In this document: piece after piece, positions 47,796-56,915 of the stretch
How positions within the stretch are numbered: position 1 is the first letter of the stretch
Layout of the letters: every line of letters begins with the position of its first letter
Made by a program: the position numbers and the translations under genes
The notes under the pieces: model-generated
The model's input: only the letters and a program-made list of their open reading frames with translations
What the model was told of the DNA's origin: nothing
The model's database searches: none
From: Panopea generosa
Lineage: Eukaryota > Mollusca > Bivalvia > Adapedonta > Hiatellidae
Assembly: GCA_029582155.1 (NCBI GenBank)
Contig: CM055895.1
Span: 56,329,250 to 56,393,249 of the forward strand
Direction: 5' to 3'
Length of the DNA stretch: 64,000 bases

Positions 47796-48912
47796 CGTTG
47801 GTTTTACAAGGCAGTCTTTATCTAGCTAGTTTACAGTTGGTTTTACAAGGCAGTCATTATCTAGCTAGTTTACAGTTGGTTTTACAAGGCAGTTGTTACT
47901 AGCTTGTTTACAGTTGGTTTTACAAGGCAGTCATTACCTAGCCAGTTTACAGTTGGTTTTACAAGGCAGTTGTTACTAGCTTGTTTACAGTTGGTTTTAC
48001 AAGGCAGTCATTACCTAGCCAGTTTACAGTTGGTTTTACAAGGCAGTTGTTACTAGCTTGTTAACAGTTGGTTTTACAAGGCAGTCATTATCGAGCTAGT
48101 TTACAGTTGGTTTTACAAGGCAGTTGTTACTAGCTTGTTTACAGTTGGTTATACAAAGCAGTCATTACCTAGCCAGTTTACAGTTGGTTTTACAAGGCAG
48201 TTGTTACTAGCTTGTTAACAGTTGGTTTTACAAGGCAGTCATTATCGAGCTAGTTTACAGTTGGTTTTACAAGGCAGTTTTATCTAGCTAGTTTACAGTT
48301 GGTTTTACAAGGCAGTCATTATCGAGCTAGTTTACAGTTGGTTTTACAAGGCAGTCATTATCGAGCTAGTTTACAGTTGGTTTTACAAGGCAGTCATTAT
48401 CGAGCTAGTTTACAGTTGGTTTTACAAGGCAGTTTTATCTAGCTAGTTTACAGTTGGTTTTACAAGGCAGTTTTATCTAGCTAGTTTACAGTTGGTTTTA
48501 CAAGGCAGTTTTATCTAGCTAGTTTACAGTTGGTTTTACAAGGCAGTTTTATCTAGCTAGTTTACAGTTGGTTTTACAAGGCAGTCATTATCGAGCTAGT
48601 TTACAGTTGGTTTTACAAGGCAGTTTTATCTAGCTAGTTTACAGTTGGTTTTACAAGGCAGTTTTATCTAGCTAGTTTACAGTTGGTTTTACAAGGCAGT
48701 TTTATCTAGCTAGTTTACAGTTGGTTTTACAAGGCAGTTTTATCTAGCTAGTTTACAGTTGGTTTTACAAGGCAGTTTTATCTAGCTAGTTTACAGTTGG
48801 TTTTACAAGGCAGTGGTTACTAGCTAGTTTACAGTTGGTTTTACAAGGCAGAGTCTTATCTAGCTTGTTAACAGTTGATTTTACAAGGCAGTCTTATCTA
48901 GCCAGTTTACAT
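47796..48912. repeat. Minisatellite array, 38/39-bp monomer, about 28 copies
   Basis: The monomer is AGTTTACAGTTGGTTTTACA then AGGCAGTTTTATCTAGCT. Subtypes with CATTATCGAGCT, TGTTACTAGCTTG and CATTACCTAGCC are mixed on the left; the TTTTATCTAGCT subtype is homogenised on the right (48420-48790). Confidence 0.95.
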
Positions 48913-49069
48913 CAGACTGTATGAATATTCAGCCATACAGCTGTGTGCAATATAGTCCCATCGACTTTGGTGCTTTGCACCAATAATTTCTTGTATTTTA
49001 AACATAACTGAATAAATTGGAGTGATATCTTGGTCCACCTGCGTACTCTTTCAACTGTTGGAGGATAAA

Positions 49070-49300
49070 TAGCAGCACTTTCAATATTTTTCAGTTATAT
49101 GGCATGGGTGTCCACTTGAGACAGTATTCTAAGTGAATGCTGCCACACTGGAATTAAAGCCACAGACACGTGGTATGATATCCCACTAAGTCACCTTATA
49201 CTGACACCTGGCTGACCAGACCTAGAACTATCCTCTTAACGCTGAGCATGAAGAAAGGAAACTTCTAGTTCCATTTGTCTAGTCTTTGGTCAAGTCTTTG
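49070..49300 (-). mobile_element. SINE2 body fragment, minus strand
   Basis: GCAGCACTTTCAATATTTTT, CTTGAGACAGTATTCTAAGT and GACCAGACCTAGAACTATCC match SINE2 in reverse. The tRNA head is missing after AGTCTTTG. Confidence 0.75.
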
Positions 49301-50247
49301 AAATTGTAAAAATGAAGAGTTTCTCATTTTAAAGGAATACTTTAAAAATAAATTTTAACTGAATAAAATTTTTCAAAAAATAAAATGTAGAGCTAACAGG
49401 CTCACTGCAGTCTGTTGTAATTAGCAATTTTGGCCTATAATGTGTTCTTACAAACAACTTAATACACCATCAATTTTGTGAACTTTTATAGATTACAAAA
49501 AACAATGATTTGATAGACTGGAAATTATATTGATCTGAGCACATATAGGGGTAATTCCACTAATTTGTTTCTTTATACCTCTGTAATACAATTTTCAAGT
49601 TTCAAACTTAAATTGCCTTTGACCATTTGCAAAAAAATTAATGAAAATAACAATGATAACTTTGCACATTGCATATAGTTGAATAAATGCAAACATAAAC
49701 ATACACACAAAAGTATATGATCAATGGTTCAATTTTTCTTACGATAATTGCTTCTCTGATAAATTTCAAAGGTTCAAACAGCACACTGATTGTTTTGGTT
49801 GATTAAAAGGAATTAAATATACATGATATAATTATGACCTAAATATTTTAGATTTATCAGACAAGTTTTAGTGACTGATTAACTTTCTAAAACAGAAAAA
49901 GTAAGATTTTGTAGTCATTTTATTAATATAAACTGTTCGTGAAGTAATTAACAGATTTCAAATATGTACATAAACATCATCATTTAAACTTCCGAAAAAT
50001 GCAATTTTTTATAATGACAAAAATGATTGAAGTAAACTTCCGAAAAAACACAATTTTGATAATGACAAAAATTATTGAAGTTAAATGTGTTTGTAATATG
50101 CTAAAGTCACTCCTACAAACCGCTGATGGACTTCGTTTTAAATAAAGAGAAAAAAAAGAGTGGACACTGTTTGTTTACATTCTGTATTGGCAATGACGTT
50201 GGTTGTTCTGACTGTATCCACCTATAATGCTCAAAAGACCAGAAGCC
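49301..50247. other. AT-rich intron sequence
   Basis: CTTCCGAAAAA..CAATTTT occurs twice near 49990-50055 with similar neighbours (ATAATGACAAAAATGATTGA), a small local duplication. No exon. Confidence 0.45.
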
Positions 50248-50257
50248 AATGCATCTA

Positions 50258-50454
50258 TTTAAGTGGGGAGGTAGTGAATTGGATAGAGTGTTTGCCGCTC
50301 ACCCAGAGGTTGTGGGTTCGATCCTCAGCTCGACCCGATGCCTCTCATAAAAACAACACTCAGTACTGGTTCTACCCAGGAAGCGCACACAAAAGCGGTT
50401 TATTTAAGCTCTAAGCTTTCATTGCAATCGAGCTGAAATAAGTTAGTATAAACT
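50258..50454 (+). mobile_element. SINE4 copy with target-site duplication
   Basis: GAATTGGATAGAGTGTTTGC and GTTGTGGGTTCGATCCTCAG form the head; CAACACTCAGTACTGGTTCT and CGAGCTGAAATAAGTTAGTA the body. AATGCATCTA flanks it at 50248-50257 and 50455-50464. Confidence 0.88.
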
Positions 50455-50464
50455 AATGCATCTA

Positions 50465-50765
50465 ATTTGATATTCTAGCTGGTACTTAGATTCTCAGATT
50501 CAGCAAATAAGAGAAGGAAAACATAGAGAAATCATCCCTTTATGAGCATCATTACATTTTTTTTTTTTTTCTGTAGTTTTTTTTATTATTTATTCTCAGA
50601 AACTGTTTTAATAAATGTTTCGGGTTAAATTGTTACAAGTCTCCAGAGTACTATATTCAGGTGATATAACAGTTTATTTATAGAATATGGGAAAAACAGT
50701 TAGTCTTGGGCAGATAGGAAAAATAGAAAGATTAACCAAAACATATTGCAATGTTTATTTTTCAG
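50465..50765. other. Intron sequence upstream of exon 2
   Basis: Ends in the strong acceptor TGTTTATTTTTCAG. Confidence 0.5.
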
Positions 50766-50933
50766 TAATGACAGTCCAAGAGGTGCAGAGATTTACAGTT
50801 TTGAGGACTACATACCCCTCACCAAGAAATCCCCTCACCAAGGTGAGCCCCAGCCAGAGGGAATACTCAACCCAGAATGCTGTAGTCCCAGCAACGAGAA
50901 GGAGAATATTTTCTTCAGCAATATTGTTGACAG
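50766..50933 (+). CDS. Exon 2 of the unrecognised tail-anchored protein
   Basis: The acceptor TGTTTATTTTTCAG and the near-consensus donor GACAG|GTAAGAT bound a 168-nt exon, phase 2 at both ends. It follows exon 1 in frame: AA from exon 1 plus T here gives Asn46. Residues 47-101 read NDSPRGAEIYSFEDYIPLTK then KSPHQGEPQPEGILNPECCS and PSNEKENIFFSNIVD. The stretch is rich in Pro, Glu and Asn with three Ser-Pro sites, so it is probably disordered and perhaps phosphorylated (inference). No domain is recognised. Sharp splice signals and GC content above the flanking intron make this the best supported exon. Confidence 0.68.
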
Positions 50934-50975
50934 GTAAGATAAACTGGCAGGTTATGTGACTAGAATTGATGTGAT

Positions 50976-51150
50976 GGGGACTGTAGGTCAAACAATTCGT
51001 TAATCCAGTTAGCAATCGATGTTGTTTCCAATTCTGCCATTTTCCTTAGATAAGCAAATGGTCTCTAAGTAAACACTACATTGTATTTACTTGGACAAAA
51101 ACACTATGTTGTCAATGGGCAGAGTGCTCTCGCATCCAGTCAATTGAAAG
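50976..51150. repeat. Dispersed repeat, copy 2, just after exon 2
   Basis: ATGGTCTCTAAGTAAACACT then ACATTGTATTTACTTGGACA matches 37440-37480, and the preceding GATGTTGTTTCCAATTCTGC matches GATATTGTTTCCATGCTTGC. Confidence 0.6.
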
Positions 51151-51362
51151 GAAAACCACACCCAGGCTCCTTCTTTATGTACTAAAACAAATTTATATCA
51201 AGCAGATTGAATTTTATAAAAAAACAACATGACTATGCAAAATTCATTTTGAGCATTAAGCTTTTATATGAATATAACTATTAAGTTTTCATATGAAAGT
51301 TCACTGCTTATAGGAGGTAGAATGCACTTGATGTTGATATTTTACACTTATTTCAAGATGAC

Positions 51363-51600
51363 TTAACCCTTTACTCCATAGATACGAGTTTTCCCGCACC
51401 AATCACAGAAGGCCTTTGAAAACAGTGCAGGAAGAGTTCAGATTGCTTGTAACGAGCAATCTGAACACTTCCTGCACTGTTTTCCACTCTGTCAGTTAAT
51501 ATCAACATAATTCACCAAATAATTCAAAAGCCTTCTTTATTAAAGGTGTCCAAAGGCGTCTACATAAGGTGTCCAAAGGAGTCTGTATGAAGTAAAGGGT
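51363..51600. mobile_element. piggyBac-like fold-back MITE, complete copy
   Basis: Starts TTAACCCTTTACTCCATAGA and ends TGTATGAAGTAAAGGGTAA, inverted termini with a TTAA edge (decayed on the right). TTAA targets and CCCTTT-type ends are known for piggyBac-superfamily MITEs. The centre is a hairpin: arm 51418-51447 pairs with 51455-51484 (30 bp, one mismatch) over a 7-base loop. No transposase is encoded. GGTGTCCAAAGGCGTCT is repeated near 51546-51580. Confidence 0.8.
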
Positions 51601-51604
51601 AAAA

Positions 51605-51800
51605 TCAATATGACCTGCATGGTTAGCACAGTCAGTCACATGTTGCAATCCCTGGACAACTTGAGTTCAATTCCCTGGTCAGCGAGTCTCAATTATGACA
51701 GATATGCGACATTGCATCTTATTTTCAATCATCATAGTGCTGGCTAAATGATCGTTTCTAGCCTCTAATGGCATAAATTGATGCTTGACATTCCAACAAA
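51605..51800 (+). mobile_element. SINE1-like decayed copy
   Basis: TGCATGGTTAGCACAGTCAG and GAGTTCAATTCCCTGG suggest a tRNA-like head; GACATTGCATCTTATTTTCA and TAGCCTCTAATGGCATAAAT resemble the SINE1 body with its middle missing. Confidence 0.5.
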
Positions 51801-52062
51801 CTTAACTCAATAAAAACAACACTAAATCAAATCAATTAAAAAATTTAATTATATTCAAAAATTCTCAGTAAAACTTCATAATTCCACATTAAAACGATAA
51901 TGGTGTTTGATCACTTAAATGACAGGAAAACCCCAGAAAGAACTCGAGCAGTATGACGGTACCAAGGTGGTATATGCAAGGTTGCATCAAACTGCTCAAC
52001 CTACACAAATAAAACAGCTAAGCTTATGCACCAGAAGGTGGAAATTATGCATCAGCACAAAT
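51801..52062. other. Intron sequence
   Basis: No exon recognised; the right edge is the left target-site copy of the SINE2 that follows. Confidence 0.45.
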
Positions 52063-52076
52063 ACAAAGCTGTATAA

Positions 52077-52377
52077 GACCGCGGCATGGTCTAGTGGTAG
52101 AGCGTCCGCCTCGCATGCAGAAGGTCGTGGGTTCAATCCCCGGCCGGGTCACTAAAGACTTTAAAAATAGTACTAGAAGCTTCCTTGCTTGATGCTCAGC
52201 ATTTAGAGGAGAGTTCTAGGTCTGGTCGGCCTGGTGTCAGTATGATGTGACTGGGTGGGATATCATAACATGTGTCTGCGGCATGATATTCCAGTGTGAC
52301 AGCGCTTAGAATACTGTCTCAAGTAGACACCGTAGCGATATGACTGAAAAATTGTTGAAAGCAACGCTCAACACCAT

Positions 52378-52410
<33 letters not shown>
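52077..52410 (+). mobile_element. SINE2 (tRNA-Ala-headed), complete young copy
   Basis: GGTCTAGTGGTAGAGCG (A box), TCCGC and loop CTCGCAT (anticodon CGC, alanine), and GTGGGTTCAATCCCCGGC (B box) make a clear tRNA-Ala head. The body ends AACACCATACAACAACAACA with about 11 CAA units. The perfect 14-bp flank ACAAAGCTGTATAA occurs at 52063-52076 and 52411-52424. The long pure tail and clean duplication suggest recent insertion. Confidence 0.95.
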
Positions 52411-52414
<4 letters not shown>

Positions 52415-52595
52415 AGCTGTATAACTTGATATAAACACTTTAGCCCAAAATGAGCACATGGGAATCATGTTCCTCTCTGGAATTTTCATGCCACACAAAC
52501 TAAGTTTGCCCAAAAAATTCCTCGTCCTTGCTCAGTACCCATTTTAAATGCCTCTACAATATTAAAATAAACAAATCAATTCTGATTTCTTACAG

Positions 52596-52613
52596 AGGGA
52601 CCCCATCAGTATG
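52596..52613 (+). CDS. 18-nt microexon (exon 3) of the unrecognised gene
   Basis: TGATTTCTTACAG|AGGGACCCCATCAGTATG|GTAAGATC. The donor is the same GTAAGAT as exon 2. At 18 nt it preserves phase 2: AG from exon 2 plus A gives Arg102, then Gly-Thr-Pro-Ser-Val, and the final TG is completed by C of the next exon (Cys108). Because it is a multiple of three, it can be skipped without a frameshift. Support is the pair of good splice sites and the phase agreement; 18 bases alone carry little coding signal. Confidence 0.5.
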
Positions 52614-53248
52614 GTAAGATCATTTTATAATGTGACAATGTCAGCGTGATCCACAAATTGACCCCTGCCTTAATTCAAGAAATTACTAATTTGCATATTG
52701 GATGTCTATATTTCTGTCAATTGACTCCGTACAGTCAGCTCCACACCATGACTTGCTGTATCATAATGAAAAACGTTAACCTTGTATCCAGCAACATTGA
52801 CTTAATATTCAAGATGTCATTGCATATTGCTATTCTAATACCATTCCATTAATGTCGCCCCAGTCATTTGCCCAAGATAAATGACTAGAACCTTGGACTA
52901 TGCATTGTGTATGTATTCATACTGCAGTCGTGGTATCAGCTATCTTCATTTTATACACTGTTTTGACATCCACTTTACTCTATTAGCATTTTTAACTCCT
53001 AGGGTATTGTGTGTCCCTCTATGCATTGCCACCTCCTGTGCCCAGTAAATGTACAAGTCATGTGCACCTATCACTACCAATCAGCCAGATATCTATAAAA
53101 ACAACATGCACCCTTACAGTTTTAACTAACCAACCTTATATATATACATATATATATATAAATGTTTTACCAACATTAAACTTATAATACACAACCTTCA
53201 CATATATAAGATGTGCTGTTATATTATACTCCAAACATCCTAATCATA

Positions 53249-53251
<3 letters not shown>
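52614..53251. other. Intron sequence between exon 3 and the terminal exon
   Basis: A 16-codon alternative terminal exon could start at 53003 (CTCCTAG|G) but has little support. Otherwise featureless. Confidence 0.4.

Positions 53252-53296
<45 letters not shown>
53252..53296. repeat. (AT)n microsatellite
   Basis: About 22 TA/AT units, with shorter TATATA tracts at 53135-53160. Confidence 0.9.
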
Positions 53297-53301
<5 letters not shown>

Positions 53302-53423
53302 TATATATAAAAAGGCTTCAAGCAACTAAAACTCATGTTTAAAGAATACCACATACTTTGCACGATATGAAACCAATGCCATGCATATCAGTTGACTATG
53401 TTTCTTTTATTCTACAATAACAG

Positions 53424-53466
53424 CAATAGCAAGCCCCTAGGTGCATACACTAGTGGGCTTTTATAA
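53424..53466 (+). CDS. Possible alternative terminal exon (soluble isoform)
   Basis: The acceptor CTTTTATTCTACAATAACAG has a good pyrimidine tract. The exon C|AAT AGC AAG CCC CTA GGT continues exon 3 in the same phase (TG plus C = Cys108) and encodes NSKPLGAYTSGLL before TAA at 53464-53466. Its first residues match the start of the membrane-anchor exon (NSRPLGA). Used this way it would give a 121-residue protein without the hydrophobic anchor. It may instead be a non-functional relic of a local duplication. Confidence 0.35.
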
Positions 53467-53625
53467 TATGGCAATAGCAGGCCACCTGGTGCTAACGCAG
53501 GTCGGCATAGCAGAAGCAGGCCCCTAGGTGCATACGCTAGTGGGTTTTTATAATATGGCAATAGCAAGCTGCCAGGTGCTAACACAGGTCAGCTTTGTCA
53601 TTTTCAGCATAGCAATAGCAGACCC
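53424..53625. repeat. Degenerate in-frame copies of the terminal-exon start
   Basis: Units beginning CAATAGCA or CAGAAGCA followed by GCCCCTAGGTGCATAC occur at 53424, 53472, 53511, 53559 and 53613. Two share CTAGTGGGNTTTTATAATAT then GG. Spacing (48, 39, 48, 54) is always a multiple of three, so all copies are in one frame, interrupted by stops at 53464 and in the third unit. Confidence 0.7.
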
Positions 53626-53769
53626 CTAGGTGCTGCCTCATCATCTATCTCTTCCACAGCCGTTGCCTGCCTTATTTCTTCCATTTTCATCACTGCAGTG
53701 TTATTCGTCGCCACACTTTTTCCCTTCCTATCTTGGCTCTGCCGTGTCCTCCGCATATTTACTTTTTGA
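53613..53769 (+). CDS. Terminal exon with C-terminal membrane anchor
   Basis: With acceptor CAGCATAG|C the exon continues phase 2 from exon 3 (Cys108) and runs to TGA at 53767-53769. The four exons then total 480 nt, 159 codons plus stop. Residues 109-123 are NSRPLGAASSSISST; residues 124-150 (AVACLISSIFITAVLFVATL then FPFLSWL) form a hydrophobic segment; the tail CRVLRIFTF has two arginines. This is the layout of a tail-anchored membrane protein with a short positively charged end (inference). A competing AG six bases upstream (TTTTCAG) would shift the frame and hit TAG quickly. Family not recognised. Confidence 0.55.
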
Positions 53770-53931
53770 TTTTATATGATGTTTTCGCCATGAGCGCTAA
53801 TTTCAAAGTGAAGATTAGCAGTTTTACCCAAATTATTAACCTCTGGTGGTGTTGATGTAAAATTTACTGTGTGAGATTCACTTTGCTGTAAGATTCACAC
53901 ATTTACGCGATGGGTGTGATTTCAGTCCTGA

Positions 53932-53937
53932 AATAAA
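53932..53937 (+). promoter_or_regulatory. Candidate polyadenylation signal
   Basis: AATAAA lies 163 bases after the stop of the terminal exon. Such hexamers are common by chance in AT-rich DNA, so its position is the only support. Confidence 0.4.
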
Positions 53938-55557
53938 CAAGACTTTTTCAAAACAATAGTTCTAAATATCTCCAATATAACCATCGATAATAACTAATGA
54001 TGACAAAGGGTTGGGGTGCATACAGAATCTATCTTGTCTGTCCATCTGTCTGCACATCACACTCCTATATTTATCAATTGTTCTCAGCCAGATGTTAAGT
54101 TTTTGCATTGAACAATTTGACCAAGAGTCACTAAATTTGGTCTATGGCTGTGTAATGGGCAATGTTACTCAAAGGCAAGCAGTACTATTATACCTCACCT
54201 TCATTATTCGAGGAATGATTATAGGCATTAAGTGTTATCCCGGTCTGTCCGTCCATCCGTTTGTCACAGTGTCAAATTGGGTTCTAATTGTTACCTTCTG
54301 AAAGGGTACCTAATGCTTGGTGTTAACTGTGTAATTATAAAATATAGGTCAAGTTAGATATTAGTCATCATCAGTCATTTTTTACAGCGGTAATGCCCCC
54401 TTTTTTACTTAATATTTGGTAAAAAAATTGGGTTGTCTACTAATTATTTTATTAAATAAATAAATATATAAATATAACTTGGGCATTCATGTCCTAGCAA
54501 CACATGTCTAGTTACTAAGGCATTGTTGTATTAAATCAAGTTTCACATGATTGTCATTGCTTTTCAGGGCCCAAGAGTTTTTGCACAGAGTTTTGGACCT
54601 TTAATTATTTTTAATGATATTCCTACTCCGACATTTTCACTTTCTAAACAAAACTCACAAAACAGAGAGAGTTAATGAATTACAATCAAACAATACTGAA
54701 AAAATATTTAAAAACAGCACGAGTGCTTTTGGAATATATTATTCCTATTCTACGGGATGAAAATAGATAGATCTATAATGATTATGTCTGAAATGTAAAT
54801 ATCAATTATGGTGATACAAAGATGGAAATATGATGTTTCATGTAAAAATATTCCAGTAAAATTCAAATTATGTAATGCGTAAAATTTGAAACGCAAAGTT
54901 GTTATTCAAAAAGACATTACTCTGACATATATATATAAAATTATGTATAGCTTGTCTATGAATTCAGCATTGAAATAATTGACATTCAAATATGCAAATG
55001 CAGCAAGTGGTTTTTAAGTGGGGAATATTCTGCGCACTTCCTCAATCTATGTACATGTATATATATCTTTCTTGTTATATTTCTATGACCCGATGATGGT
55101 TAGAAATGCTAGCAGCGAGCTTCATTATGCCGGCGACTTGGTAATACTATTCATGTATTCTCTTTCATGTATCATATGGTAATTATAAAAAAGAATAAAA
55201 AAGATGATGATGTAGCTTTAAGCAATTTGTTTTGTTTGAAACAATCCCAAAGCTGTTGATTGTATGTACGCATATGGAAACAGTGTGGAGTATTTATAGT
55301 TTATGGTCGTAAATATAATATCTGGAATGGTTATCAGCAGTTGTCTTGTTTCATGCCAAATTTATGATTGAAGTGGTATATGGGTGTCAGTCTAACCTCT
55401 AAATTATCTGCATCAACTGATGTCTCAGAACTTATCATCAATTATTGATCTGACAGAGAAGTTGAGATTGAACGGATCAGTGGTTTTAATTGCAGTATTA
55501 GTTTAATTTGCAGTGAAACATGACTGTATTGGTACAGACAAAAAAAGTGAAGCTTTT
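53938..55557. other. Downstream non-coding stretch with old dispersed repeats
   Basis: CTTGTCTGTCCATCTGTCTG at about 54033 and GGTCTGTCCGTCCATCCG at 54242 mark decayed copies of a CCGTCC-type dispersed repeat, and 54567-54605 matches its CCCAAGAGTTTTTG..GGACCTTTA end. No gene seen. Confidence 0.4.
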
Positions 55558-56300
55558 ATGCCCCCCAGCACCATTTATGGAGGGGTGGTTATGATATAGA
55601 GTTGCCTTTGTCTGTCTGTCCGTGCATCACCCTTTTTTGTCAGCTATACTCCTCCAAAACTTCTTAATAAATTTGCCAAGAAGTATCAACATGGAATATA
55701 GTTATACATCATCATTGCCGTCCAGTTCATCAACTTTTTATTTCTCCTTACCTTCACAACTGATTTTCACCAAACTTGATAGGGAGAATTGATTAGATAT
55801 ATTGCCATTGTGTTTCTGTCCATCAATTTTTGGAGGAGTCATGGTCCTTTATTAATTTTAAATAGTACATTTCTCACTCTCTTGTCAGCTCTTATACTCC
55901 TCCTAAATAATGACTGCAGCATTGTCAAGTGGTAGAGCTTCCGCCTCGCATGTGGAAGGTCATGGGTTCATCGGGTCATACCAAAGACTTGAAAAATGGT
56001 ACTACAAGTTTCCTTGCTTGGCACTCAGCAGAGGAGAGTTCTAGGTCTAGTCGGCCCTGTGTCAGTATAATATGACTGGGTATGGTATACCATGTGCCGG
56101 CGGTATGATACTCCAGTGTGGCTGCATTTAAGCCGTCGTGATACCGCCGCGATATAACTGAAAAACTGTTGAAAGCGCTGCTAAAAATTGTACAACAACA
56201 ATCCTCCTAAACTTTGTGCTAGACTTGCTATGGAGTATCCATTTATAGCATATCATCAGCATGTTCTTTGGCTTTTTGGCAGAGTTTATCCATGCCAAAA
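55558..56300 (+). repeat. Old dispersed repeat interrupted by a SINE2
   Basis: ATGCCCCCCAGCACCATTTA, TGTCTGTCTGTCCGTGCATC and internal TTATACTCCTCCTAAA resemble other CCGTCC-type copies here. Sequence resumes after the SINE (CTTTGTGCTAGACTTGCTAT). Confidence 0.5.
55909..56201 (+). mobile_element. SINE2 copy with target-site duplication
   Basis: GTCAAGTGGTAGAGC, TTCCGCCTCGCATGTGGAAG and the body GTTCTAGGTCTAGTCGGCCC end TTGTACAACAACA. Seven or so bases are missing in the B box (GGGTTCATCGGGTCA), which should weaken pol III transcription. TCCTCCTAAA flanks it (55899-55908 and 56202-56211). Confidence 0.9.
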
Positions 56301-56721
56301 ATAAAATGAGGTAAAATAGCTCCAATAAAACCCCATTTTTTCTAATTGCAATAATTAAGTATTAATCAATGCATTAATTAGGTGTAAACATACTTGAGAC
56401 ATGTTTTTATCATCTATAACATTTAGCCAGTATCTTACCCAAACTTTGAGCTTGACAAAAATCAGCTAATTTAACCTTGTGCTGACAGATGTCCTTTTGG
56501 TGGGAATCTTTTGCATGTCAGGTATGGTAGCCATTTTTCCAGTTCAATACACAACTTTATATGAGTGTTAATTTAAATTGACCAATGAATATTTTGCATA
56601 CTAACTATGAATTAAATGTTTTACCTATAAATTTTGCAATTTAAAGAAGTTTGATTTTACATTTTTGATGAATACCAGTCTTTTTTTTTTATCAGTTAGC
56701 TTGCATCAACTTTTGCAGACC
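56301..56721. other. Non-coding stretch
   Basis: No gene or repeat recognised. Confidence 0.45.
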
Positions 56722-56915
56722 AGTCTGTTCTTAAAAAAGATTGTTTGCTGTGCTCCTACCTACTTATTCAAAATTGCAACTACCTAAACTTTTTTATTGA
56801 CTTTCAAAGCATTGATTTTTTTTCTTCAATATTTTAAAGTTTAAGCTACCTACCATACCACATTAAAAATACTGTGTCAGAACACAGCAAACAAACAGTT
56901 TTTTTAAAGATAGCC
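56722..56915 (-). mobile_element. AGGCCRTCCTT MITE, diverged, minus strand
   Basis: TTGTTTGCTGTGCTCCTACC, AAACTTTTTTATTGACTTTC and the right end AACACAGCAAACAAACAGTT then AAAGATAGCC match the other copies in reverse complement. The outermost bases have decayed. Confidence 0.65.

Noticed and set aside
52077-52151. Functional tRNA-Ala gene
   Set aside because: The acceptor stem pairs only in part and the sequence continues into a SINE body with CAA tail and target-site duplication, so it is a SINE head.
53003-53048. Alternative terminal exon after CTCCTAG, 14 codons to TAA
   Set aside because: It continues exon 3 in phase, but such short open ends occur often by chance and there is no repeat or protein feature to support it.
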